DNA from: Methanomicrobiales archaeon
GTDB taxonomy: Archaea; Halobacteriota; Methanomicrobia; Methanomicrobiales; Methanospirillaceae
Length of the DNA: 34,423 bases
Reading direction: 5' to 3'
NCBI GenBank assembly: GCA_026394715.1
Contig: JAPKXR010000181.1
Span: 1 to 34,423 of the forward strand
Notes under the pieces: generated by a model
What the model was told of the DNA's origin: nothing
Seen by the model: the letters and a program-made list of their open reading frames with translations, nothing else
Database searches by the model: none
In this document: positions 25,935-34,423 of the stretch, piece after piece
Position numbering within the stretch: position 1 is the first letter of the stretch
Layout: every line of letters begins with the position of its first letter
Translations under genes and position numbers: made by a program

Positions 25935-26905
25935 TTGATCAGGTTAGATCGGACACCCGTATCGTTCGTTTTATGCAGAAGTATTATTGTTTCTGTCTGC
26001 CGGGTTTCAGGTTGTACATCGGCCCAGGGAAAGATGGGCCCTGCGACCCCGGTTACAGTTATTCCAGAGACTTCGTGGACTATTGTTACACCAAGTGTCA
26101 TGCAATGGACAAAACCATCCCTTAATCTTACGATGGATAAAAACGTCGAAATCGCATGCAGGAGAATAGTCCCCTCGTCTTTTTCAGTCAGGGACAAGGG
26201 GCCGTGACCCTGTTAAACAGACCGTCCGTTTAAAATTGACCGTGAAAAATGCTGGTAACGAGACGGTCGCCGAACTCGAGAAAAAAACTATCGGGTTATA
26301 CGCTGCAGATCGGCCAGGAAAGAAGTATAGTATACCCACCCTTGTTGCGCTGATGGGGCTTAAACCAGAATAAATATGAAGGGGTACTGTTGTAATTGTG
26401 AATGTCCCGGACTATACCCTTTTGTGGTCTCGTATTCCACTCCTGGTTCGGCAACGAGGACGCATCCAGGGTGATCATCCCGGAAACACCTTTTATAATA
26501 AACCCAGGGAGAACAGGACACCAGGAATTTTTCGGCTTTTTCTCTGGGCCCGGAATTATTTCTCCCGGTATCCCCCAATTGTTTGGAATACTACCATTTA
26601 CAATTTGCAATGACCCGTCTCCAGGAAAACAGGTGAACCCGGCATGGTTGCCAGGAATTGAGGGACAACTTCTTTTCAATCCAGCCATTGGTATACTCAA
26701 TGCCCGGATGATTTCCCTGTCAATGAAACATTCGGATCTGACCCCGGGTCAGGTCACCTGATCACCGATAGCGTTACCCTGACAGTGTGGCAGAGGCAGC
26801 AGACGGGCGAGCGCTCATCAGGCCCTGAAAATCCCGGTTACCGTCAGGGATAAACCGGAAGATCTTATCCCATGCAGACCAGGTTACAAAAAAAGGACCA
26901 CGGTA
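25935..26905 (+). pseudogene. Probable remnant of a secreted/surface protein gene
   Basis: Coding-like pieces appear in different plus-strand frames separated by stops. The first is a T/P-rich piece (ATPVTVIPETSWTIVTPS, then LNLTMDKNVEI) at about 26038-26160. The second, at 26227-26373, is RLKLTVKNAGNETVAELEKK followed by TIGLYAADRPGKK and a stop. Further pieces include GTVVIVNVPDYTLL at about 26380-26425 and KIPVTVRDKPEDLI near 26825. The KNxGNETV pattern recalls CARDB-like beta-sandwich domains of archaeal surface proteins. This suggests a gene broken by several indels, but I cannot align it, so certainty is low. Confidence 0.35.
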
Positions 26906-26940
26906 CCGCGAAGGTACAGTGATTTTTGGTTCTTTTCCGT

Positions 26941-28530
26941 TTAATCAAGGAGAATGCTGTTTGCTTTATCCTTGTATGCATCCATCACATACGGGATGCC
27001 AGAGATGCGGCTCGATTCCTCTGTTAATGCCATCACATCATTTCTGGATATTGTCTTGAGATTGAAATTCCTGCTCCCTGCCATCAGCTGCTGGAGGCCG
27101 GTCCTGAATTTTTGCGCGTAGGTGTAGATACCAATCGCACCCATTGGGATCTCTTTAAACCGTGCCCCGTACTTCTCTTTCAGTTCTTCATACGAGACGA
27201 AAATTTCTTCAGCCGTTGTCCCGTACTTCGAAACTGACTTCGGGAGATCGCCATCTTTTATCCACTTCTCGATATTCTTTCCTGCCATCCCGGGGATCAT
27301 GAGCGCACGGCCCATGCAGACTGCCTTGACATAGGGGCTGCCCATCGCGAGCGATTTGAAGACATTCGGTTCATCCGAGAATCCACCAGCGATCGCGATA
27401 TCAGGTACCCTGATGCCTCTCTTTTTCAGCTTCTCGCAGTACTGGCCGGCCAGTGCCTGCAGGTAGAAGGTAGGAATCCCCCACTCGTTCATCATTGGCC
27501 ACGGGCTCATGCCGGTACCGCCGGAAGCACCATCGATGGTCAGGAGGTCGATCTTCGCATCTGCCGAGAAACGGATTGCCATGGCAAGTTCAACGGCTGA
27601 ATATGCCCCCGTCTTTAACGTGACCCGCTTGAACCCGATGTCGCGAAGACGGTCTACCTCTTCGAGGAAGCTTTCTTTTGTAACAAACCCTAAGCGGGAA
27701 TGTCGCTCAAACTCCTTGATTGCCCCGGCCTCGAAGGCCTTCTTAACCTCTGGAAGCGTTGGGTCGGGCAGAACGATGTATCCACGCTTTTTCAGTTCAA
27801 TCGCTCGTTCCAGTGACTTTACTTTGATTTCTCCACCGATGCACTTGGCGCCCTGGCCCCATTTCAATTCGATGGTATCGAGGTTGTGCTTTGAAGAAAC
27901 GTATTCAGCAGTCCCGAGGCGGGTATCCTCGACATTCATCTGAACGAGCATCTCTCCATACCCATCATAGAACTTCTTGTAAATATTGATCCTGCGGTCC
28001 ATTTCAGGGGACTCTGTCACTTTGCCTTTGCTATCGAGTTTAAGGCCAGGGTCGATCCCACAGACGTTTTCTCCACAGACGATGGTAATACCGGAGATTG
28101 CCGCACCAATGGCAAAATGTTCCCAGTTGACCCGTGCAATTTCTGTGGACCCCAGTGCTCCTGTAAAGATCGGCAGGCGCATCTTTACTTTCTTGTCCCA
28201 CCCATACTCGGTTTCGGTATTAACTGATGAGAATACTGCCGTATCAGGGCCAATTTCTGTCCCTTCGGGAAGACCTTTGGCACCAACCGCGTATCCCTGG
28301 ATATTCAGGTGTGAATAATCAACCGGGTAGTTTTTATCTGCACCTGCCGTGATCTCTCCAAAAGGTCCGGGGTACAGGACTTCACGTCCGCGGAATGATG
28401 ATAACCAGGTCTCGCAGCCTCCTTTACATCCATCGATGCAACGGGTGCAGATCCCTGACATGGGCGATACGTCCCGGGAGCGGTTTACCGTTCCGGTCGC
28501 TTCGTTTGCATTCGGTTGTCTAAGATTCAT
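26941..28530 (-). CDS. Archaeal FMN-binding glutamate synthase-like protein (GltB family)
   Basis: The 529-residue protein has the central FMN-binding domain of glutamate synthase large subunits: TLKTGAYSAVELAMAIRFSA, the DGASGGTGMSPWPMMNEWG phosphate-binding region and IAIAGGFSDEPNVFKSLAMG. An N-terminal cluster C28, C31, C35, C39 (CTRCIDGCKGGC) could hold an Fe-S centre. The glutamine amidotransferase domain of bacterial GltB is absent, as in archaeal short forms, so the true substrate is uncertain. I chose the ATG at 28530, preceded by AGGAGAG. A TTG at 28575 would add 15 residues and fits the promoter position too. The DUF362 ferredoxin-like gene lies upstream on the same strand, but with 278 bp and its own promoter between. 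Confidence 0.9.
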   Translation of the reverse strand: MNLRQPNANEATGTVNRSRDVSPMSGICTRCIDGCKGGCETWLSSFRGREVLYPGPFGEITAGADKNYPVDYSHLNIQGYAVGAKGLPEGTEIGPDTAVFSSVNTETEYGWDKKVKMRLPIFTGALGSTEIARVNWEHFAIGAAISGITIVCGENVCGIDPGLKLDSKGKVTESPEMDRRINIYKKFYDGYGEMLVQMNVEDTRLGTAEYVSSKHNLDTIELKWGQGAKCIGGEIKVKSLERAIELKKRGYIVLPDPTLPEVKKAFEAGAIKEFERHSRLGFVTKESFLEEVDRLRDIGFKRVTLKTGAYSAVELAMAIRFSADAKIDLLTIDGASGGTGMSPWPMMNEWGIPTFYLQALAGQYCEKLKKRGIRVPDIAIAGGFSDEPNVFKSLAMGSPYVKAVCMGRALMIPGMAGKNIEKWIKDGDLPKSVSKYGTTAEEIFVSYEELKEKYGARFKEIPMGAIGIYTYAQKFRTGLQQLMAGSRNFNLKTISRNDVMALTEESSRISGIPYVMDAYKDKANSILLD

Positions 28531-28599
28531 TAACTCTCTCCTGATGCTCTCTTTAATTGGCCTTGAAAAAATCAAGGGGGGTCCAAGCGACAGTGCTCA

Positions 28600-28660
28600 A
28601 ACAGAAGAGTTTGGCTTTTATAGGGATATAAGCACTTGCCTTCTGTTGTGTATATAAAGA
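28600..28660 (-). promoter_or_regulatory. Promoter region of the glutamate synthase-like gene with an inverted repeat around TATA
   Basis: Two minus-strand TATA-like elements are present: CTTTATATA (28651-28659) and CTATAAAAG (about 28615-28623). The nearer one is flanked by the 8-base inverted repeat AACAGAAG (28600-28607) / CTTCTGTT (28640-28647). CAAAC/GTTTG (28598-28602, 28608-28612) overlaps one arm. A repressor site controlling this promoter is inferred. Confidence 0.45.
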
Positions 28661-28759
28661 GCAGGGGCATCGCATTGAAAAACGGAAGGAAAAAAGAAAT
28701 CTGAATAAAATAACACCAGAATATTAACTTTTCCCTGGCCACCCGGTTGATCTTCCCGG

Positions 28760-28773
28760 GGAAAAAAAGAATT
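28760..28773 (-). terminator. Oligo-T terminator after the DUF362 gene
   Basis: On the minus strand a seven-T run followed by CCCC lies about 40 bp past the stop at 28809, upstream of the glutamate synthase promoter. It supports separate transcription of the two genes. Confidence 0.45.
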
Positions 28774-28808
28774 CAGGGTACAACCGGTGGAAGCTCTCTG
28801 CCAGTAGG

Positions 28809-29921
28809 TCATTCCAGTGGGACCAGTTCGTATTCTGATGACCCGAGACCGATCTCCACCCCATACCTGATCTGCCGGTACGCATCGGTATTTTCCCGGA
28901 GCCCTTTGAATTTATCCGCACCCTTGTGATAATTGCAAAGAAGCATTGACCCGGGATTTCCCAACTGGCCATTGACCAGATCGAAGCTTGCCGCATCGAT
29001 CGCAACCGGGTCTCTTGACGCAAGGATCCCGATATCAGGGACAACCGGGGCATCACTCCAGGGGACACAGTCACAGTCCGGGGTAATATGGGTCAGGAAA
29101 TTCATATACCCCGTACGCGATTCCTTGCCCTGCACGGCCCCAACGGCATACTCGACAATACGTTCGATGAACGGTGGGGTCTCCGTCTCCCAGTCGATAT
29201 CGATTGCACGTTCTGGACAGATAGTCATACATTCAAAGCACCCGATACATTTTGACCGTTCAATCAGCGATTTCTCATTGCGGACCGTGATTGCCGTTTC
29301 CGGGCAGACATGGACACATTTACCACACCCTGTGCAGGCCTCATCGATAGTAATCGGCCTGGCTCCGTGCTGGGCCTGTTTTCCCGCGGTCGAGGCACAA
29401 CCCATACCCAGGTTTTTTATTGCCCCCCCAAATCCAGCGACTTCATGGCCTTTGAAATGAGAAAGGACAATCATGCTCTCCGCTGCAACTATATCCCCCG
29501 AAATTAATACATTTTCAAAGTGTTTTTTATGTATCGCAACAGTTTTTGTGTTACCGCCGGAAAGCCCGTCTGCAATAATAACGGGGGCGCCGACAACAGA
29601 ATAATCAAACCCGTGGAGGACCGCCGTTTCAATGTGGTCTACGGCATTTTTCCGGCTCCCAAGGTACAGGGTGTTTGAATCCGTGACAAAGGGTTTTCCC
29701 CCATGAGCCCTGACCTTGTCGACAACCTGGCGGACGAAGACCGGGTTTATATACGAATCATTCCCGAGTTCGCCGAAATGCAACTTTATTGCAGTCAGCC
29801 CGTCTTTACGTATCGTCTCCCCGAGCCCGGCTGATTCGAACAGGCGGTTGATCTTCGAGACCGTGTTATCCCGCGGGTCTCTCGCCCTAGTGTTTGCGAA
29901 ATATACTTTTTGTTTTGACAT
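28809..29921 (-). CDS. DUF362 domain protein with two [4Fe-4S] ferredoxin motifs
   Basis: The 370-residue protein has a DUF362 domain interrupted by a ferredoxin insert. The DUF362 signatures are AIKLHFGELGNDSYINP, FVTDSNTLYLGSR and LSHFKGHEVAGFGGAIKNLG. The insert carries CTGCGKCVHVCP (C196, C199, C202, C206) and CIGCFECMTICP (C225, C228, C231, C235), two [4Fe-4S] sites. The C-terminal part resumes DUF362 (VPDIGILASRDPVAIDAAS). There is no signal peptide, so it is a cytoplasmic electron carrier or oxidoreductase of unknown partner. The ATG at 29921 starts MSKQKVYFANTRAR; no strong Shine-Dalgarno is seen. Confidence 0.92.
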   Translation of the reverse strand: MSKQKVYFANTRARDPRDNTVSKINRLFESAGLGETIRKDGLTAIKLHFGELGNDSYINPVFVRQVVDKVRAHGGKPFVTDSNTLYLGSRKNAVDHIETAVLHGFDYSVVGAPVIIADGLSGGNTKTVAIHKKHFENVLISGDIVAAESMIVLSHFKGHEVAGFGGAIKNLGMGCASTAGKQAQHGARPITIDEACTGCGKCVHVCPETAITVRNEKSLIERSKCIGCFECMTICPERAIDIDWETETPPFIERIVEYAVGAVQGKESRTGYMNFLTHITPDCDCVPWSDAPVVPDIGILASRDPVAIDAASFDLVNGQLGNPGSMLLCNYHKGADKFKGLRENTDAYRQIRYGVEIGLGSSEYELVPLE

Positions 29922-29967
29922 GTTTCATGCTCCATTACGGAATATTTGCCCTGTTGGTCCCGGTAGC

Positions 29968-29990
29968 CGGGTATTATTGATCAATACCCG
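29968..29990. repeat. Inverted repeat CGGGTATT-(7)-AATACCCG
   Basis: Perfect 8-base arms surround ATTGATC. It lies 47-69 bp upstream of the DUF362 start, where an operator or 5'-leader hairpin would sit. An outer CCTGT/ACAGG pair (29950-29954, 29991-29995) could extend it with a bulge. Confidence 0.5.
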
Positions 29991-30151
29991 ACAGGAACGA
30001 TAAAACACTTTCCTCTTGAACGGAAGGGCAGGAGCCCCACGATCAAGAGAAATGCAGCCTAAAATATCCTTTAAACGCCTTTAATTCTATTTTATGAGTC
30101 GATCAAGCATGAGATCTCCAATACGTAGAACTTCTCCCAAAAAAACGTCCC

Positions 30152-30174
30152 GGGGTATCGGGACACGATACCCC
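30152..30174. repeat. Inverted repeat GGGGTATCG-(5)-CGATACCCC
   Basis: Perfect 9-base arms surround GGACA, followed by more C residues. An alternative overlapping pair GTCCCG/CGGGAC (30147-30152, 30159-30164) competes with it. The arms share the GGGTAT/ATACCC core with the repeat at 29968-29990. Confidence 0.55.
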
Positions 30175-30815
30175 CCCCGGCAATTCCCAATGCAGACCCC
30201 TGAAAAATTACGCCTTTTCGTTTCTGGCCTGGACACCCCGATCGTAATGCATGCCAGCCTGAAGAAAATCGGAGCATATTCCCGCCCCTTTATTGCTAAA
30301 ATAAGCAGGGTATCATCCTCGTCCCACCCTTTACTACCTCCCTTCATGGACAGGCCCTGATTTTTCGTTGGTACCGCCTGAATTTAAGCCAGTTTTATAA
30401 AATGGCTGCGTATCAGCGATATTTTCAAACAACCCCTGTGTCCCCTCTTTTTATAAGGATCTAAGGCCTTAATGGACCTGGATTCTCTGCACCCTGAAGT
30501 TACCCGATTCGTGGCACGACCGGAAACGGGGGTATCAGCCCGCCTTGGATTTCGGCTCTTGCATCTTTTTTGCAATGTCTGAAAACCCAATCCTGGAATC
30601 TTCGATCAGACACCTTAATTATAAAAATCATGGGACTGTTCCTGCCGGATATACAGGATCTCACGTTATGGAGTACCATCTTTAACGAGATTTCCGGGAA
30701 TCTCTGCTACTATAGACATCGAATACGCAGGGTTGCAGGGTCACCTTTCCAGATAATCACGTTATAAATTACCCCATTGTCCCTTCAAGGTCCCAATCGG
30801 CACTGCCTGCAACCA

Positions 30816-33263
30816 TCAGTTCAATTTTGGCACTATTCTTTTTTCGACTTCAGGAATATATGTTTTTAACATCAGGGAGAGACTCACAACGGTAACCGAG
30901 CTGAGTGCCATGGCTAACGCTGCGAGCTCCGGCCTGAACATGATACCAAACGAAGGATAGAGTACCCCTGCCGCTACCGGGATAAGTGCAGCATTGTACG
31001 CAAAGGCCCAGAAAATGTTGCCCCTGATCCTGCCCATCACTTTCTTCGACAGCTGGATTGCCGCAACGGAATCTACCAGGTCATCCCGTACCAGGACAAT
31101 GTCCCCGCTCTCGATTGCCACATCTGTACCGCTGCCAATGGCGATTCCCACATCTGCGCGGGCCAGCGCCGGGGCATCGTTAATACCGTCACCGACAAAT
31201 GCCACAATTTCCCCCGACTCCTGCATGGCCTGGACCCGGGACGCCTTGTCCTGGGGAAGCACTTCCGCTACCACCTTCACAATGCCAACCTTTCTCGCGA
31301 TGGCTTCAGCCGTGCGCCGGTTATCACCGGTGATCATCACCACGTTCACCCCCATCTCCCCGAGGCTTGAAACCGCCTGGTATGCTGACTCTTTTAAGGT
31401 ATCGGCGATCCCAATCACCCCTGCCATCCTTCCACCGACTGCGATAAGGACGGCAGTCTTCCCTTCCGATTCAATCAGGGAGATCTTTGCTTCGGTCTCG
31501 TTATCCACGGGTATACCCCTGTCCTGCATCAGTACCCGGTTACCTGCCAGCACTTCTTCCCCAAGGACCTGGCCTACGACACCCTTTCCATTAATCGTAT
31601 CAAATTTCGTTGCCGTTTCCTGCAACACACCCTTTCGTTTTGCTTCCCTGACTATTGCCAGGGCCAGCGGGTGAAGCGAACCTGTTTCCACTGCTGCGGT
31701 AATGGAAAGTAACGTCGCTTCCGGGATACCAAACCGGATGATATCGGTCACTTCAGGCTGTCCTTTTGTGAGGGTGCCCGTCTTGTCAAACACCACGGTG
31801 GTAATTTTTTCGGCAACTTCAAGGGCCTCGCCATTTTTTACTAAAATTCCAAGTTCTGCACCCCGTCCCACCCCCACGGTCACCGCAGTCGGTGTTGCCA
31901 GGCCCAGTGCGCACGGACAGGCAACCACAAGCACAGAAATCATGGCCGTAAGAGCGAAGAGCAGGCTGCCCCCGAAGAGATAATACCATGCAACGAATGT
32001 AACCGCGGCTATTATCAGTACGACCGGGATAAAATAAGCAACCGCGACGTCAGCAATTCTCTGCACCGGGGGCTTCGAACCCTGTGCATCCTCGACCAGC
32101 TGGATAATCTGTGCGAGGAACGTCTCTTTTCCCACCTTCAGTACCTTCACATTAAGGATGCTGTTCTGGTTTATCGTGCCCCCGACAACCCTGTCACCAT
32201 TCCGTTTGAGCGGTGGGACCGGCTCGCCGGTGATCATCGCCTCATCGACATAACTCTCCCCTGCGACCACTTCACCATCCACCGGGACTTTCGCTCCGGG
32301 TTTGACAACCACAATATCCCCGGGCACCACGTCTTCGACAGGGACCTCTTCTTCAACCCCGTTACGGAGGACAATCGCACTTTTTGCCCCGAGCCCGGCT
32401 AATTTTTTAATTGCATCGGATGTCCTGCCCTTCGCCTTTGCCTCGAGGTAACGACCTAGTATCAGGAACGAGGCGAGCATTATTGCCGCATCGTAAAACA
32501 TGAAGCCCGGGTCAAGAACGAGATTAAACGTCCCAAGGACACTTGCACCATAGGCGATCCCGGTACCCATGGCATACATCACGTCCATGTTAAGCGAGCG
32601 GTTCCGGAATGCCATATGCGCTGCCCGGAAGATCGGGTACGCAACATATACGAAAACCGGTGTTGCGATGATGAACATGATATACGCCATCGTCTGCATG
32701 GTAATAGGCAGGGGGACCCACATCATGAGCATCAGGGGAATGCTTACAGCAAACCCGATTGAGAAGCGTACGAGTTTATCGTGAAGGTCCGCTTCCCGTG
32801 CCTTTTTTTCAGACTCTTCGCTGATTTCCCCGGCCAGCCCCAGGTACTGGTACCCCGCATCTTCTATCGCGAATTTCATTTCGGGAACCCCGGTTACTGA
32901 CGGGTTATAGATCACATACGCCTTTTCAGTACCAAGGTTCACCGTTGCAGATGCCACACCCGGAAGTGCCCGTAAAGCAGCCTCGATCGTCTGGACACAC
33001 GTTGCACAGACCATCCCACCCACCTTGATAACCGCCTCCCGGTTCACTACTTCATACCCGGCATCGGTAACCGCCTTTTCAAGGTCTTTAATCGAGACTT
33101 TTGCGGGGTCAAACTCGACATGCGCCGTATCCGTCCCAAAGTTCACCTGGGCATTTGAAACACTTTCCACCTTTGACAGGGACTCTTCGATATTAATTGC
33201 ACACGTCGCGCAGTGCATCCCTGAAATCTTCAGTTCAGCTTTTTTCTGTTGTTCCCCGGGCAT
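30816..33263 (-). CDS. copA: Copper-exporting P1B-type ATPase with two HMA domains
   Basis: The 815-residue P-type ATPase exports monovalent copper (or silver) from the cytoplasm using ATP. Two N-terminal metal-binding HMA domains carry GMHCATC (C18, C21) and GMVCATC (C86, C89). The membrane metal site CPC is at 449-451. The phosphorylation site is DKTGT with D493, the actuator motif TGEP is at 345-348, and the hinge [11 protein letters not shown] is present. Eight membrane segments are expected and visible. The ATG at 33263 has no Shine-Dalgarno, but a TATA-like element lies 28 bp upstream, so the mRNA is probably leaderless. No copper regulator gene (CopY, CsoR, ArsR) is next to it. Confidence 0.97.
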   Translation of the reverse strand: MPGEQQKKAELKISGMHCATCAINIEESLSKVESVSNAQVNFGTDTAHVEFDPAKVSIKDLEKAVTDAGYEVVNREAVIKVGGMVCATCVQTIEAALRALPGVASATVNLGTEKAYVIYNPSVTGVPEMKFAIEDAGYQYLGLAGEISEESEKKAREADLHDKLVRFSIGFAVSIPLMLMMWVPLPITMQTMAYIMFIIATPVFVYVAYPIFRAAHMAFRNRSLNMDVMYAMGTGIAYGASVLGTFNLVLDPGFMFYDAAIMLASFLILGRYLEAKAKGRTSDAIKKLAGLGAKSAIVLRNGVEEEVPVEDVVPGDIVVVKPGAKVPVDGEVVAGESYVDEAMITGEPVPPLKRNGDRVVGGTINQNSILNVKVLKVGKETFLAQIIQLVEDAQGSKPPVQRIADVAVAYFIPVVLIIAAVTFVAWYYLFGGSLLFALTAMISVLVVACPCALGLATPTAVTVGVGRGAELGILVKNGEALEVAEKITTVVFDKTGTLTKGQPEVTDIIRFGIPEATLLSITAAVETGSLHPLALAIVREAKRKGVLQETATKFDTINGKGVVGQVLGEEVLAGNRVLMQDRGIPVDNETEAKISLIESEGKTAVLIAVGGRMAGVIGIADTLKESAYQAVSSLGEMGVNVVMITGDNRRTAEAIARKVGIVKVVAEVLPQDKASRVQAMQESGEIVAFVGDGINDAPALARADVGIAIGSGTDVAIESGDIVLVRDDLVDSVAAIQLSKKVMGRIRGNIFWAFAYNAALIPVAAGVLYPSFGIMFRPELAALAMALSSVTVVSLSLMLKTYIPEVEKRIVPKLN

Positions 33264-33286
33264 ATGGTAGAACTAAAACATCCCGC

Positions 33287-33295
33287 TTATTTAAA
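33287..33295 (-). promoter_or_regulatory. TATA box of copA
   Basis: TTTAAATAA on the minus strand is centred about 28 bp before the copA ATG, placing the transcription start at or next to the start codon. Confidence 0.5.
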
Positions 33296-33372
33296 GTGCT
33301 CCTTCATTTTCGGTTTTATGGGTTTTTTTGCGGGGGTCTTTTTTGCACCGGTGGCAGGGGTTATCCGGATAG

Positions 33373-34423
33373 TCACACAAACGCGAGCCAGACCACAAAT
33401 ATCACGCCTGTTATAAGGGTAAAGGGGATACCGAACCTGATGAATTCCATGAAGGTGATCGTCTCACCCTGCCGTTCCGCATTCTGGATTACGATTACAT
33501 TACTTGCTGCACCGAGAATTGTCAGGTTCCCGGCGAGGGTACTCCCGGCAACAAGCGCCATCGTCACATTCACAGACATCCCGGCCTGCTGGAGCAGTGG
33601 GTTAAAGAGGGCAACAAACGGGACATTGGAGATAAACTGGCTGATCAGGAGGCTTGTGGAATACATGAGAAAGACAGACGATGAGGCTGCTGCCGGGACG
33701 GCCACCTGGAAAAAACCTGTTGTAAACACTGCGGCCATCAGGATGAACATCGATATGAAGAAGACCAGCGTGGACCAGTCAATTTTCCGGATTATTTCCA
33801 CCCGTTTTCTGGAAAACAGAATAACCGGGGCAGCACCTGCAACTGCAATTGCGGGTAATGGCACCGAGTATACTACACCGAAGGGGTGCAGCGTGAGCAC
33901 GACCTGCAGAATAATACAGGCTGCGATAAGGGAGATAGATATTGTAAGGACCCGGGTAAGCTCTGGATCTAACGGTTGCACGTCTTTTGTTATACAAAAA
34001 TTTTTCCGGGTATCGTGTGGGTAGAATAACCTGATAAAGAGGACCAGTATCACCAGTGATAGTATCGTTGGGACACCCAGGTACAGCAAAAATGTCCCGA
34101 ATGGATTTGTATACCCACCTTCTGTCGCGATCAGGAGGTTCTGAGGGTTACCGATCGGGCTCAGCACACTCCCGGTAGTGATTGCAAAACAAAGAGAGAG
34201 CAGGAGCATTTTAATGCTCAGTCCCAAACGACGACCCAGGTACAGGGCAAGCGGCGTCCCGATGATCGCCATCGTATCATTCATGAGAAATGCCGAGAGA
34301 AGCGCCATCGAGAAAATAAAGAGGGAAATAAACTGCCAGGGGTTTTTGCAGTGCGATACCAGGCGTTGGGAAATGGTAAACAGGTAGCCACTCTCTGCAA
34401 GGGCCTCGCCGACAATAAACATC
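33373..34423 (-). CDS. ArsB/NhaD/SLC13-type permease, N-terminus beyond right edge
   Basis: The visible 349+ residues form a polytopic membrane protein of the ion-transporter superfamily. The first-half signature has FLMNDTMAIIGTPL (N48, D49) and SPIGNPQNLLIA (from about residue 88). The second half repeats it as FISNVPFVALFNPLL and GNLTILGAASNVIVI. Roughly nine hydrophobic segments remain. Family members move anions such as arsenite, or dicarboxylates or sodium; substrate cannot be assigned. The frame is open to the window end, and the ATG at 34420-34422 is probably internal, as family members are 400 residues or longer. It is upstream of copA on the same strand, 109 bp away. A link to metal(loid) export is possible but unproven. 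Confidence 0.88.
   Translation of the reverse strand, partial: MFIVGEALAESGYLFTISQRLVSHCKNPWQFISLFIFSMALLSAFLMNDTMAIIGTPLALYLGRRLGLSIKMLLLSLCFAITTGSVLSPIGNPQNLLIATEGGYTNPFGTFLLYLGVPTILSLVILVLFIRLFYPHDTRKNFCITKDVQPLDPELTRVLTISISLIAACIILQVVLTLHPFGVVYSVPLPAIAVAGAAPVILFSRKRVEIIRKIDWSTLVFFISMFILMAAVFTTGFFQVAVPAAASSSVFLMYSTSLLISQFISNVPFVALFNPLLQQAGMSVNVTMALVAGSTLAGNLTILGAASNVIVIQNAERQGETITFMEFIRFGIPFTLITGVIFVVWLAFV

Larger units (their letters stand above)
29922..30815. other. Intergenic region with two related hairpins, no confident gene
   Basis: Nearly 900 bp lie between the DUF362 start and the end of the copper ATPase gene. Open frames at about 30087-30347 (minus) and 30094-30360 (plus) overlap antisense, are basic or low-complexity, and lack ribosome-binding sites. 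I do not call either a gene. The two GGGTAT/ATACCC hairpins are listed separately. Confidence 0.5.

Noticed and set aside
25748-26197. 149-residue minus-strand frame after the 24536 gene
   Set aside because: It overlaps that gene's 3' end antisense and has no family resemblance; the plus-strand pieces look more protein-like.
30087-30360. Overlapping minus and plus frames near the hairpin
   Set aside because: Neither has a start signal or recognisable sequence, and both owe their openness to the GC-rich inverted repeat.

Overview
This window is archaeal chromosome, most likely from a methanogen of the Methanomicrobiales (Methanoregulaceae-like; the family level is my inference). The evidence is an archaeal RNA polymerase operon with split B''/B' and A'/A'' subunits, archaeal LeuRS, NusA, L30e and PINA-type ATPase, a DUF473 gene typical of methanogens, two archaeal tRNAs without encoded CCA, TATA boxes about 26-30 bp before start codons (leaderless genes), and oligo-T terminators. 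No CRISPR array, insertion sequence, integrase or rRNA was seen.

Layout. (1) 1-6.7 kb is an accessory signalling or cell-organisation locus. On the minus strand lie a proline-rich protein cut by the left edge, a two-domain sensor/Roadblock protein and a stand-alone Roadblock/LC7 protein. Divergently, on the plus strand, are a DUF2226-like protein, a membrane-anchored Roadblock-like protein, a MinD/ParA-type ATPase and a 65-residue membrane protein overlapping it. A tandem V4R protein and another small sensor-like protein follow on the minus strand. I consider this the best candidate for an undescribed system. (2) 7.0-15.3 kb is mostly housekeeping: an archaeal prepilin peptidase, hisI, a PIN-ATPase-KH protein, leuS, a divergent DUF5611/PAC2 pair, a DUF473 gene and tRNA-Arg(TCT). 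(3) 15.8-24.1 kb on the minus strand is the RNA polymerase operon rpoH-rpoB''-rpoB'-rpoA'-rpoA''-rpl30e-nusA, preceded by tRNA-Lys(TTT). (4) 24.5-34.4 kb holds an orphan protein with a PD-(D/E)XK-like pattern, about 1.1 kb of apparently decayed surface-protein sequence, an FMN/Fe-S glutamate-synthase-like protein, a DUF362 ferredoxin-type protein, a hairpin-bearing gap, a two-HMA copper P-type ATPase and a truncated ArsB/SLC13-type permease.

The strongest anomaly is a single missing base in rpoB'' at about 22740. It splits an essential polymerase subunit into two ORFs although the conserved reading continues without loss in the other frame. Two genes, hisI and rpoB'', have good Shine-Dalgarno sequences but no ATG, GTG or TTG in place; ATT and CTG are the best candidates.
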